Assembly: GCF_030867145.1 (NCBI RefSeq)
Contig: NC_134414.1
Location: 68,888,814 to 68,952,813, forward strand
Length of the DNA stretch: 64,000 nucleotides
Origin: Opisthocomus hoazin
Taxonomy: Eukaryota > Chordata > Aves > Opisthocomiformes > Opisthocomidae
Direction of reading: 5' to 3'
The notes beneath the pieces were generated by a model. The model saw nothing but the letters and a program-made list of their open reading frames with translations. It was not told where the DNA came from and did not search any database. Position numbers and translations under genes: made by a program. This document shows, in pieces, positions 26,265 through 37,060 of the stretch (the first letter of the stretch is position 1; each line of letters starts with the position of its first letter).

Positions 26265-29003
26265 TTAAATTAAGTACTGATTTTCATTCTTTGGGACTCC
26301 TTCCTCCACTGACTCTGTTACCCACAGCTCAGATACGATTTTAAATTTTTTCCCAAATGTTCTCCTGAGCCCTTTCATCTCTTTTACCCGGGAATGGTCT
26401 TCTCCTACAACAACATGGGATACGCCCTCCTCCAGGTGAGAGACTACTTTTGCACCATAAAAACGGAGCTCCAAAGCTCTAACTGACAGTGTCGTTCCAC
26501 GGATTTTAGTTCTGGACTCATTAACAACAGCGTAACAGTCCACATAAATAGCATTTCCTCTGAATATACTGAGCTGACAACTGTTCCATGAATAACGTTC
26601 TTCCAACTCTGCAATCATATCCAAAGGCATCCCCCTATTGTCCTTCATTCTTGAGAACACTTCCTTGAGCTGTGCAACATCTGTGTCTGCTGCGTAGCTG
26701 TCTCCATAACAATCATACTCACGAGCAAAATGTTCTTTTGTGTCAGGAGACATGTGAATCATTATGGCCGGCTGCCAAGGCACCAGCGCTTTGGTTTCAA
26801 AACACTGAAGGAGCCACTCCGCCCTCACCACATCGTATTTGTTGGAAGCAATGATGTTTTTCACTCTGACATTCTCGGCTCCTACAATGACACAGTAAGT
26901 CTCTGGCCCGGGGTTCTGTACCACGCTGCCACCACATTCAGCTATTCTGCTTTCCAGTTCAGACTTCGAGCACTTTCCCGTTCCCGTCATAACACAAAAC
27001 TCAACATCTTCAAATACGTTTGAAACCTTGCTTACATTAGAAAGATCAGGAGCTTTAAATTGCTCAGCTATTCCAATCATCCTCTTCACCTTTGATACAG
27101 TTTTCCTTTTTTTCTCTTGTGGCTCTTCATACTCATCTATATGCAGGTGCTTAGATGCCAGCTTCCCTTCCGCTTTGCTTCTGAGATCCTCTAACATGTC
27201 TGAAGTCATGCACTCGTACCACTCCTTGTCCTCCCTTATCTTCTCAATTCGGGGGAATCTCAAAGTACAGTCAGTTTTGTACATGTCGCTGTTAACAATC
27301 TCGGCTGCCTTGATCTGGACTATGACAGAGTTGCAAGGTTCAATGTACATTTCAGGTTTTTCAGTTCCGCACAAAATGTTACGGGGAGGGTCCTTCCTGT
27401 GGTAGGGCTTCCAGTATTTAGCCAGTTTCAAACCCAGGTCATACAATTCCTTCATAGTGTAGCCAGAGCCAACGCGACAAATGGAGTGGAAAACAGCAGG
27501 TTTTTCATTTGGAGGGGGCGTCTCTGCAACAGCGCACAGAAAATGAGACATCATTCCACCACGCGAGCCCTTCCCCCAGTAACCACCAACAATTAAAAGG
27601 TCCAGTTCATCCATCAGCCCATTGACGTATTCCGGCTTGATTTTCAACCAGCCTTCCCCACGTTTGTCAGGCTTGTAGGTGGACGCGGGATCTTTCACCA
27701 TAATCCCTTCCTCTCTGTTATCTATGGCTTCATTTAAAGCATCAATTACCTCTTTTCTCGTCCTGGCACTTCTTTTATGCACAACATGTATCCTGCCCAT
27801 TACCGGGGTAAACACGCTACTTAAGATTTCGTATCTTCTGCTTAACACTTCGTGACCCAACTTCTGGTCGTTAACCATCAATACATCAAACACGCAGAAG
27901 CATGTCTGCAGGTCAGAGTCCTCCACCATCCTTTTTATGTCAAACCTGTTTCCTTTTTGCATAAAGGTTTGCGTCTCAGGATTGTAAGCCATCATTTCAC
28001 CATCAAGAATGCAATTCTGTATATTGCTCTTAAACACGTTATGAATAAATGGTGTTAACGAACCATCAAGGGGGGAAGCGCCGAACTGCTGGGTATAGTC
28101 AAACCCATTGCGGGAAAAATATTTATATACATCTCCATCTTTGTGCATCTGCATGCGTTCACCATCCAGCTTAGTTTCTATGTAAAATGTCTGGTTATTC
28201 ATTTGTTTCTCAATTTGCTGGACATCGGCAATAGCAGCAAGCATTGGTTTAAAGGCAGAAAACAACATGATAGAAACATCACTAAGCGAGACGGAGGGAT
28301 CGTGCAGCTGCCTGCAGACTTTTTCCAAATCAGTTGTGACGTTGTGCAACTCGGCAGCATCAGGATGAAAAATGGAAAATATAGTTTGTTGACTAACGCC
28401 AAGCTTCAGATCCTTTATAATCATCCGGATGAGCCATTTTTGTTCCAGTGCTGTGCTCTGGGTAATTAACTGAAGAAGACTTTTCTTTAACAGGCCCTTG
28501 TTTTTAGCAGCATTATTATTAGCTATCGCGTCTAAGTGTTCATTGACTTGCTCTATCGTCAGCCGTCCTTGCTTCGGGCTCCGAGGTTTCAACACGAAGT
28601 ACGCGATCATTGCAAAATCCCCAGCGTCTCCACGTGAGCCGGCAGGCGTTCTGTAATTTAAAAGCTTGGCAGCATCTTTTCCATCTTTCGGTAAATTAAG
28701 CAGTTCAATATACAGCTTGGCAAGCATAGTTTCCTTAATCCCGTACGCCATCCTTTCTCTTTCCAGCTGTGGAAGAATAAGCCGCATGGCTGGATAAAAA
28801 GAATCTGCAACATCTTTCTCCTTTTGATGAAGAGCGTCATGGAATTTCCTCCAGGAATCCAGGAAATCCTTGAAATACTTGGTTTTCTCTGGACGAGACT
28901 TGCACGTCTGTATTCGCTCCAGGGTGGAGCACAGGTCTGCAAAAGGCACGTGGGAGGCCACTGTTTTTTTAAGAGCAGGCTGCGAAGTGGGTGTGGAAGC
29001 CAT
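26265..29003 (-). CDS. LIG4: DNA ligase IV
   Basis: ATP-dependent DNA ligase of non-homologous end joining. In the nucleus, with XRCC4, it seals double-strand breaks, including V(D)J recombination breaks. The frame is a complete 912-aa protein (human 911) in one exon, as in other vertebrates. An N-terminal DNA-binding domain (about 1-245) precedes the adenylation domain with motif I KLDGER (catalytic Lys278), LDGEM (333-337), EEGIMVK (431-437) and motif V WLKIKPEY (452-459, Lys454 and Lys456). An OB fold follows, then a basic EKKRK patch (630-634), BRCT1 (about 660-745), the XRCC4-binding linker with [14 protein letters not shown] (757-770), and BRCT2 (about 813-912) ending in ENQYLI. Compared with mammals it has about 5 extra residues near the N terminus and loses a few just before the second BRCT. 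A splice acceptor lies 16 nt upstream of the ATG. No frameshift or stop was seen. Confidence 0.98.
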   Translation of the reverse strand: MASTPTSQPALKKTVASHVPFADLCSTLERIQTCKSRPEKTKYFKDFLDSWRKFHDALHQKEKDVADSFYPAMRLILPQLERERMAYGIKETMLAKLYIELLNLPKDGKDAAKLLNYRTPAGSRGDAGDFAMIAYFVLKPRSPKQGRLTIEQVNEHLDAIANNNAAKNKGLLKKSLLQLITQSTALEQKWLIRMIIKDLKLGVSQQTIFSIFHPDAAELHNVTTDLEKVCRQLHDPSVSLSDVSIMLFSAFKPMLAAIADVQQIEKQMNNQTFYIETKLDGERMQMHKDGDVYKYFSRNGFDYTQQFGASPLDGSLTPFIHNVFKSNIQNCILDGEMMAYNPETQTFMQKGNRFDIKRMVEDSDLQTCFCVFDVLMVNDQKLGHEVLSRRYEILSSVFTPVMGRIHVVHKRSARTRKEVIDALNEAIDNREEGIMVKDPASTYKPDKRGEGWLKIKPEYVNGLMDELDLLIVGGYWGKGSRGGMMSHFLCAVAETPPPNEKPAVFHSICRVGSGYTMKELYDLGLKLAKYWKPYHRKDPPRNILCGTEKPEMYIEPCNSVIVQIKAAEIVNSDMYKTDCTLRFPRIEKIREDKEWYECMTSDMLEDLRSKAEGKLASKHLHIDEYEEPQEKKRKTVSKVKRMIGIAEQFKAPDLSNVSKVSNVFEDVEFCVMTGTGKCSKSELESRIAECGGSVVQNPGPETYCVIVGAENVRVKNIIASNKYDVVRAEWLLQCFETKALVPWQPAIMIHMSPDTKEHFAREYDCYGDSYAADTDVAQLKEVFSRMKDNRGMPLDMIAELEERYSWNSCQLSIFRGNAIYVDCYAVVNESRTKIRGTTLSVRALELRFYGAKVVSHLEEGVSHVVVGEDHSRVKEMKGLRRTFGKKFKIVSELWVTESVEEGVPKNENQYLI

Positions 29004-29019
29004 CAGAGTCCTTTTTGCA
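29004..29019 (-). other. LIG4: LIG4 5' UTR part of coding exon
   Basis: On the minus strand a pyrimidine-rich tract ends in TTCTTAG at 29027-29020, giving an acceptor with the exon beginning at 29019, 16 nt before the ATG. This fits the vertebrate LIG4 structure of non-coding 5' exon(s) plus one coding exon. Confidence 0.75.
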
Positions 29020-29403
29020 CTAAGAACGAAAAAAAAGCAAGCACTTGTAAAGAAAAGGGCAGCATGTCATCCCATCTCGGAAAAGGATATCTCTAACGAG
29101 GATTTACTGATTGTCTCACTTTTCTAGCTAAGATTTAACTGCTGTCTTCAGGGGCAGGCCGCCAGCTGGCAGCACGGCCCTCAGCACAAGGGCCACCCCG
29201 ACGAGAGGGCCACCAGCCTGGGGCAGGCCGGGGCGTTTCCCGCCTCCCCCCGCCCGCAGCTCTCGCCGCTCGGGGACGGCTCCCCTCCGCAGTTCCCGCC
29301 CCGCCCCATGGCGTTGCCATGGAAACAGGCACCAGCCGCTGCCCCGGGCGGGCAGGCGGGGCCGGAGGAGACGGGAGGGCGCAGGAACGCCGCGGAGACT
29401 TAC
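29020..29403 (-). other. LIG4: Predicted LIG4 5' UTR intron
   Basis: A perfect consensus donor GTAAGT reads on the minus strand at 29403-29398, after CCGC, and pairs with the acceptor AG at 29021-29020. This gives a 384-nt intron and a non-coding first exon lying above 29404 within the CpG island. It is predicted from splice signals only. Confidence 0.6.
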
Positions 29404-30190
29404 GCGGAGCCGGGGGTACCCGCGGGGCCGGTGCGGGGCCGGTGCCAGACCGGCCGCCGACCCGGAAGGGGAGGAGCGCCCCGCTGACGCGGCGGCTCGC
29501 GCTCCTCGCCCGGCGGCGCGGGGAGTCCCCGGCTACCGCGGCGGCGGCACCTGCGCAGTCACCGCCGCGGCGGGGAGGTAAAGGAGAGCGGACGGACCCT
29601 GCCTCGGAAGCGGAAGCTGCGGCGGGCGTGACTTCCCGTGTCGGAAGGAGCGGTGGTTGGAGCTGCGCGTCGGGGTCTGCGCTGGCCTGAGGCACCGCCG
29701 GCGGCGGCGGCGCGGGACGATGCGGCCGGTGGGTCCGGGCCCGCCCCGCCCTGCCCTGCCCCGCGGGGGGAGCCGGGGTGGGGGTCGGTGCCGGGCCCGT
29801 CCTCGCCAGGCCAGGCCGGGCCGGGCCGCGCCTGCGGGGGCGAAAGCGGCGTGTGGGAGCCGGTGGGGGCCGGCCGGCGGGCCGGGATTTGGCGCGGTGC
29901 GTGGGGCGTCGGCCTGACGGGACGTGGCTGGAGGGCGAGCGCCGTGCCGACCTGCCGGAAGGCCCCTGCCGAGGGTCCGCGGCCGTGGCAGCGCCGTCAG
30001 AAGTTCCCTCAGGCGCCTTCGTGCGGGGCGCCGGTAGAGTGTTTGCCCCTTCGCCGCTGGCTCTTTCTCTGGGCTCCCGTTTTGTCCCCGCTGCCGTATG
30101 GAGCAGTTCCTGCCGGCGGGGACGCTTGTGGAGCGCGGGGCAGGCGGTGATACCTTCAGCGTTGCTTCGCCTGCCGAGTGCGTGTGTTCA
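29140..30190. promoter_or_regulatory. CpG island, divergent LIG4/ABHD13 promoter
   Basis: About 1 kb of very GC- and CpG-rich sequence between the head-to-head genes LIG4 (minus) and ABHD13 (plus), in sharp contrast to its AT-rich flanks. It holds no TATA box but has motifs typical of housekeeping divergent promoters: three ETS/GABP cores CGGAAG (29605-29610, 29611-29616, 29642-29647), an inverted ETS-like ACTTCC at 29631-29636, an NRF1-like CTGCGCAG at 29551-29558 and GC boxes (for example CGCCCCGCCCC near 29298). The long open frames here on both strands (up to 186 codons) are artefacts of base composition. Start sites probably lie near 29400-29730. Confidence 0.85.
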
Positions 30191-33100
30191 AAAGGCTGAG
30201 CAGCGCGTTTCCTTCAGGTAAAGATGGAAGTAATTTCGCACGCTTGGGAAGTCGTGTGTTTTAGGAGCCTGTGCTCGCTAGAGAGCTGAGGCTCTGATCT
30301 GATAACCGTCCTTGGTTTGCTGTTGGTTTAGGTTTTTTTACACAGGACTGTTGTAATTCAGGGTATGCTTGCAAGATTCATTGAGACTTGTCAGCTGGGC
30401 GGGGAAGTGTAGTAAGAGTTAAGGAGAAAACACTTTAAATTGTGAATATGGACCACTTGATGCAGAGCTGTGGAAGTTTGCTGTCTGAAAAAAAGTAGGA
30501 GAAGTGGCTCGCTGATTTTAAAAGCTAGAGCTCTTAGATCTCTGACACTTAGTTGTTCTTAGTGTGCTTTTTCCTTACTTAAGAGTAGCTACTTTGATAT
30601 TTAAATTTTCTTTTTTTAATTTAGATTCCGTAATATTTTAGTACAAAGACAGTGTGTTTTTCCTGTCCTTACTCAACTTTTAGTTTTTCTTCCAGATTGG
30701 TTCCCCCTCTGAAACTAATTTTTTGCAGTTGAGGACTTAATATTTCTACTTACAGAAGTCCTCAGAACAGATAAGACTAAATATAAAGCTTGTATAAATC
30801 TTGTCTGTGTCTGGAGAAGGTGGCCGGTAGGGGAAGGAAATGTAGTAGAAAGAAACAGATATTTTCAGATATTTTTCTGTGTTCTTAAGAAATGCCTCAT
30901 TTTGCTTGTGTGTTTTGAAACTGTGTGAAATCCGAAGGATTACAGTGAGTGTTAAAAACAACTTTTTTATTTTAAAGTTCTTTAATAAGAAAGCAGCCGT
31001 TAAACACCTGAATGCTCTTCTTAGCGATAACTTTAAGGCTGTTAATACACTAAAAAGTTAGCTTGGAGGAGGCAGTGTAAGTCTATCTTAACTTTGTTGT
31101 TATAAACTATATGTATCTTTTATACTGTGTGTTATATGTATAGTCCAGGACATCACAATGTGATTCTTAAACTTCATTGTAAGATGTTGTTTTGAAGTTT
31201 ATCAGATGTTTCAAGCAAGAGCTGAGCTTAATAGGAGGAACACAAACATGATACGCATGGTTTCATCAGTAAAGCAGATACAACATCTAGGGGTACTGGC
31301 TGTTAGGACTTCTTAATTTTCTTTCAAGTAACTGAAACAGTAATTATATGTGTAATTCAAAAGCAATTCTGCTCAAAGTTCATAAATGGAATTGTTTTTC
31401 AGGCAGAGATGAAGCCTGGGAAATCATCACATCCAAAGGTAAATGTTTTATAATGTGATTAGTGTATGAATATAGCACTTTTTAATATTACAAATGTAGA
31501 CAAAGACAAAAAATACAACAGAATTTGTGGCGAATACAAGAGTAGTCTCAATTGCCATTCAAAATGAATGAAAAATAGTTGCCCAGTACATTAAGTATGC
31601 ACTTAAGTTTTTAGGATCTTCAGTTGATAATGACATTAACTATTTACAAATAGCATTAGGGCACAGCAGAATATTATTAAAGTGTCTTGATCATAAAGAC
31701 TGTATTGTTTTCCTCAGAATTTTTAATGTTATCTGTGATTTGTAGTTAGTGAGGTACGGGATTTGTAGCTCACCTGACAGAACACAGAGGTCTGCAATAA
31801 TTCCTGGACTGTGGATTCAGCAGTGGAAATGTATAGATACAGAAGTGTGTGTGCGTATCTACATACGTGTTTATCCCTGTGGCATAAAATTGAAACTCAT
31901 CACTTCTAAATTTGATTTGTTTTGAGAGGTAATATGGTTCTGTGGCTGTGTAAACTGAACTGGTCTTTAATGGCCTTTAAGACAGAGGCACAGCAGCAGT
32001 CTGGCTAACTCGTTCTTTCGTTAGGGCTTAGCGTTGATTTGGGCTGCATTGCTGCTGTTCTGTGTTGATGGTTTCCGTGACAGAACTTTGTATTTCAGTA
32101 TTGTCTGCTACTTGTCTCTTAAGTTTATAAGCATCATCAAAAAGCACTTTTAGGAACCACCAGCATTCACAAAGGCTAGCCTTTCTAATGCAACATTATC
32201 AGAGGGACAGGAGGAAACATAAAGCAGATAGATGCTGGAGGAAAGACCTCTGATCATATTTGCAACTAAGAAAACATCATCTGTGAGGAGAATGCAGAGG
32301 AACTGAGTTCATATAGTCTGGAGAAATTGAAGGTAGGTTACGTATTTGGAGGTTAAGAAACATTGAACTAGAAGTAAAGAATTTAAGTTTCTTAGTCTCC
32401 CTTCCTGTTAAGTATTAGGAAATATTTTCTAGTAGTAAGAGTAGCTAAGAACAGTTTATGTAGGAATTTCCATTAATATGAGTTACCTAGGAAAACATCT
32501 ATCAGATAAAACTGTATGGGTCTGCCCCTGATGACTGTGTACTTGTCACAGCCATTAACTTTCATGACAAGTTTAAAGAACAAAAAATCTCCCTTATGCT
32601 TGTTTTCATAGCTTCCAGCTTAGTTTAAATAATCAATGGTTATAAAATACTGTGTCTGCTGTAAAATGGGATATGACTTCTTGTTATAAGAAAGCCTTGT
32701 TGTTGGCGAAATTATGACAATTACCTGAAATAAAGCGCTGCAATGTAATGTTCCTACAAAAAAAAAGTTGGTTTTTTTTAGTGAAGTAAGAGTGATTTCC
32801 AAGGAGTTAATGTTTTATCTAGGAGATTTTAAAAGGAAATCTGTAGAGAAGTCTTGTTTCTCTGACTGAAATAGAACTTCCACTAGCCTGCCACTGGCTA
32901 ACTTGCTGACTTCCCTTGATTCCAGTGTCTTGATCTGTGATAAATGATGTTTCATGCCAGCTCTCTGTAGAGCTGTGATAATTCTAATAGTAGAAGGCAA
33001 TATATCTGAGATAATCCTGTTAAACAGTCAGCAATTTAAAAAAAAACAAACATGATGACAGAAATTATTTAAAGGTTCCCTTTTAGAAGGTATAAAGGGG

Positions 33101-33491
33101 TACGTGCTTCTTGCCTTAACTGGGACATCAGGCAGTTATGGAGTGAGTCGCTAAGTGGTTCTTGTAGTCTAGGAACAGAAGTAGTCTTATCTAGAAAGAA
33201 ACAGCCTTGTCCAGATGGTGGGTCCACTCTGTTTCTGAGCTTGACCAGCTCAGACATCAAAGTCTAAATATATTCTTCTCCCTTTGCTTCCCTATTCTCC
33301 CCCCTACCCGCTTCCCTGAATATTCTGGCATCCTCTTAGTCACAAAAATTAGAGATACAGGAGAATCACAACACATGCTTTTCATAATTCAACACAGAGT
33401 TTTTGTGTCATAGAGGTTACATTGTAAACTGTTGAAAAAATGTATCGCTTCCCATCCAGCACAACAGTAATGGGAAATGAAGAACAAGAGA

Positions 33492-33511
33492 TTTTTTTTT
33501 TTTTTTTTTTT
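33492..33511 (+). repeat. T20 homopolymer
   Basis: Twenty uninterrupted T bases in the ABHD13 intron. Confidence 0.95.
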
Positions 33512-34149
33512 GTATTTAGTCTTGCAGTATGCTGAGCACTTCAAAAATGTTGAGGGACACCTTATCACTCACTGAAAATTAGCAGATTCGCTTACCCTTT
33601 TTTGTTAATGTCCTTTAAGTGGAAATTTGGTTCTGCTTGTATCATCTTCTACTGTTTAGGTCAAACAAGATAATGTTTGGGAGGCGTGCTAGTTTGGGCT
33701 CCACAGAAGGCATGGCTTGTAGCTTTATTGAGAATGAGCTTGTATTGACTTGGTTTAGAGTCTCTTCTAGACCTGTGTGCTTGTTTGAGAAACCAGCATT
33801 TTCCTTTCCATGATCTTTCAATTGGTATTGGAAGGAGGCAGGGAAGAACATAGGCAAAACTTATATCTTAGTTCTCTAGCTGGCATATCTTGCAGTAAGA
33901 TGTGGAGTAAGAGACATGGTCTGATTCAAGATTGGAAATGGACACAACTAGTGAAGTTTCATGTAGCTGGGAAGACAACTAATAGTCGTGTAGTTGTTCG
34001 TTAGTGCAGAGTGGTCAGCTTTACTTAAGTATGTGAGTATGAAACATTTGTGGCTGTGTAGTTTACTCTTCCTGCTAACTACCATAGGTTGAGTTCTGGT
34101 TGTATGATGCATTGGTTTTGCAACTCCAGTAGCAAAGTTTTTATATATA

Positions 34150-34151
<2 letters not shown>

Positions 34152-34190
<39 letters not shown>
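34152..34190. repeat. (TA)n microsatellite
   Basis: About 19 uninterrupted TA units; likely length-polymorphic. Confidence 0.95.
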
Positions 34191-34194
<4 letters not shown>

Positions 34195-36011
34195 CAGAGG
34201 TAATCACACAGCAGCAATATCTCAGTAGTGTAGTATTTTGATAATATGCTACTGAAAGGAAAACAGAAGCAGTGCACAAATGGAACTAATATCGCTTAGG
34301 AAATCAGCTGTGAGTATCAGTCTTCAAGTAGCAATCCTTAGGGTATATGGGATAGCCATCTGCAAAACTTAATCACTGTAAGTAAGATTTTTATGGCTTC
34401 TTTGGGTTTTAGTAGTTGTTTTTAATGATAGGTCTCTTACTCTTTTGTGAATGTTTTGTTGAAAAAGCATTTTTGGAGTCGTCTTCTTTTTATAAGAAAG
34501 TCAGCAAAATTTTGAACAGCAGCAGTAAGGGCAATGTTTTTAATTTGTCATTATCAGTGTACTTAGTCTTGTAATGCAACGCAGGAAAAGTTTGTCAACT
34601 TCATTAGTAAGTTCTCTTACACAAAGTAGGTACTTTAATTTGTGTCTCCTAATTACTGTGACTTCTTTACTAGTGAAATGGATCACAAGAGTTAAATTTT
34701 CATATAGATAATATCTGCAACTTGTATGTGGATATGGAACATGAGCTCATAAATAATACAAGAGAACAAAGTTGGGGTAGCTGTTGTCTAGACTGCTTTT
34801 TTTCACTAGTTCTACAAATTTGGAGTAGATACATCTTGAGATTCACATATTAACCAAAGGCAACATGAAATTAAGCTTTTCTATAGTGTAACAGATTTAT
34901 TTTTATTTCTAATTAATATATAATTGTCTGCATAAAATAGAGAAGGCAGTTTTTCCTGGTCGTATTGCGTGCTTGTCATATTTGTGGAGTGCAAAGACTA
35001 TGACTGTAGAGGTCACCTTTTATCACTCGATCCAACCAAGATGCCTGGTGCATGTCTGACTCCTTTGGAGTTAATTAAACTCTTTACTGCACTACATCAT
35101 TTTAGGAGGTTATAACTCTGAGCGTGTCTAAATTGTCATTAAAATATGTGCTATATAACTTAGAGTATTCTTAAACAAGTGAGCATGTATTGGCACTTCC
35201 AGGCGGTATAAATGTATTTTTCAGCAGTTGTGCTTTTCATCAATCAGAGAATAATGTAATTAGCTGACTGCTTTCAGTGTTCTTGTATGATGATACAGTC
35301 TTTCATTCAGCTAAAGATTTAATATGGATCACTGATCTGATAGTGGAAAACTATCGTTGTAAATCAGAAACAATCGAAATATAGCAAAACAGCTGTCATA
35401 AATGTAACTACAGTGTAGAGGGGTTTCTCTCTTGCAACCAGTTTACGTGTTGTTCTGTAATCACAGTTGATCAAGATTCTGAACCGCAGCTGCTAAACGG
35501 TAGCAGACCCTGTGTGCATTGTGAGCCTCCACTGGTTGCAGAGGGGAGTGCATAGGCTTACTGAATGCTCCTCTTGGCCTTTATTAGTAGCGGTTTAGAA
35601 AGAAGGGCTTTTGTGTTCTCTGGATTCTAGAGTTCCTTGCATGAGAAGCTTTGACAAACTGGTGATACAGTCTGTATGGTTGTCCTGTTGGTCAGTAGGG
35701 ATGACTGAGTGAAAGTGCAAGTTATCATGGTCCCAGTCAACCATTTTTCTAGTGTTATTGACACACCGTGTCTGCTGAAATAATGTAAATGGTATTTTGA
35801 AGAGTTCCGAAGCCTTTTCCTTACGATTGCTTTTCTGCTTGTTTTACAGAATTGAATGGTTTCCAAAAATTCAAAGGGAGTTTGCCACCGTTTGTTGCTT
35901 ATGCTTTAACGTATTGACTTGCCATTAATCTGCTGCAAGTATGAATGCTTAAATCACTTCCTTTTTCTTTCTCCTGTATTTATACATACATGTTTGGGTT
36001 GTTTTTTGCAG

Positions 36012-36046
36012 GATTTACTTGGAGTAAAAGATCACTGACTTCTACA
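36012..36046 (+). other. ABHD13: ABHD13 5' UTR part of coding exon
   Basis: Thirty-five non-coding nucleotides between the splice acceptor AG at 36010-36011 and the ATG at 36047. Confidence 0.75.
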
Positions 36047-37060
36047 ATGGAAAAGTCATGGATGCTTTGGACCTTTGTTAAAAGATGGCTACTAGCTTTG
36101 GCTTCCTGGTCTTGGAGTCTCTGCCGCATTTGTCTTTTACCCTTGATAGTAACTTTTCACTTGTACGGAGGCATTATACTACTTATATTAATACTTGTAT
36201 CAATAGCAGGTATATTATATAAATTCCAGGATGTGCTGCTTTACTTTCCTGAACAGCCCTCTTCATCACGCCTTTATGTTCCTATGCCTACTGGTATACC
36301 ACACGAAAATATCTTCATCAAAACCAAAGATGGAGTTCTTCTCAATCTTATTCTGCTGAGATACACAGGGGACAATGCAGCATATTCTCCAACCATCATT
36401 TACTTTCATGGGAACGCAGGCAATATTGGCCACAGGTTGCCAAATGCTTTGCTAATGCTGGTAAACCTGAAAGTAAACTTAATTCTTGTCGATTATAGAG
36501 GGTATGGAAAAAGTGAAGGAGAAGCAAGTGAAGAAGGTTTGTACTTGGATTCTGAGGCTGTGTTAGACTATGTGATGACTCGGTCTGATCTTGATAAAAC
36601 AAAAATTTTTCTTTTTGGCCGTTCCTTGGGGGGAGCAGTAGCTATTCACTTAGCTTCTGAAAATTCTCACAGAATTTCTGCCATCGTGGTGGAGAACACC
36701 TTTCTTAGCATCCCGTACATGGCCAGCACTTTGTTTTCTTTCTTTCCAATGAGATATCTTCCTTTATGGTGCTACAAAAATAAATTTCTGTCCTACAGAA
36801 AAATCTCTCAGTGCAGAATGCCTTCTCTCTTCATCTCTGGGTTGTCTGACCAGTTAATTCCACCAGTTATGATGAAGCAACTTTATGAATTATCCCCAGC
36901 TCGGACTAAGAGATTGGCAATATTTCCTGATGGAACTCATAATGACACTTGGCAGTGCCAGGGTTATTTCACTGCACTTGAACAGTTCATCAAAGAAGTA
37001 ATAAAGAGTCACTCCCCTGAAGAAATGGCGAAAACATCATCTAACGTAACAATAATATAA
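36047..37060 (+). CDS. ABHD13: Alpha/beta-hydrolase domain-containing protein 13
   Basis: A 337-aa membrane-anchored serine hydrolase; its physiological substrate is not established to my knowledge. The start MEKSWMLW has a strong Kozak context (A at -3, G at +4), lies just inside the exon, and gives the same length as the mammalian protein. A longer frame opens at 35945 but begins in the intron. A hydrophobic segment at about 31-57 acts as a signal anchor (type II expected). The hydrolase fold follows, with the oxyanion motif HGNAGN (121-126), nucleophile elbow GRSLGG (Ser193), acid Asp268 in SGLSDQ and His298 in DGTHND. Asn299 heads an N-D-T sequon. The triad positions match those known for the family. 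It is transcribed divergently from LIG4, and no defect was seen. Confidence 0.97.
   Translation: MEKSWMLWTFVKRWLLALASWSWSLCRICLLPLIVTFHLYGGIILLILILVSIAGILYKFQDVLLYFPEQPSSSRLYVPMPTGIPHENIFIKTKDGVLLNLILLRYTGDNAAYSPTIIYFHGNAGNIGHRLPNALLMLVNLKVNLILVDYRGYGKSEGEASEEGLYLDSEAVLDYVMTRSDLDKTKIFLFGRSLGGAVAIHLASENSHRISAIVVENTFLSIPYMASTLFSFFPMRYLPLWCYKNKFLSYRKISQCRMPSLFISGLSDQLIPPVMMKQLYELSPARTKRLAIFPDGTHNDTWQCQGYFTALEQFIKEVIKSHSPEEMAKTSSNVTII

Larger units (their letters stand above)
30218..36011 (+). other. ABHD13: ABHD13 5' UTR intron
   Basis: The acceptor GTTTTTTGCAG at 36001-36011 is clear. The donor is uncertain: candidates are CAG|GTAAAG with the intron starting at 30218, or a GTGGGT site near 29730. 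The intron is AT-rich, with T20 (33492-33511), a long TA microsatellite (34152-34190) and an exon-like 36-nt segment at 31403-31438. No other gene is supported inside. Confidence 0.6.

Noticed and set aside
29135-30221. Open frames of up to 186 codons on both strands in the CpG island
   Set aside because: They are Ala/Gly/Pro/Arg-rich frames caused by GC content; no recognisable protein and overlapping both strands.
35945-36046. N-terminal extension of ABHD13 by 34 codons
   Set aside because: It crosses a strong splice acceptor (AG at 36010-36011) and lies in the intron; the known protein starts at MEKSW, with a better Kozak context.
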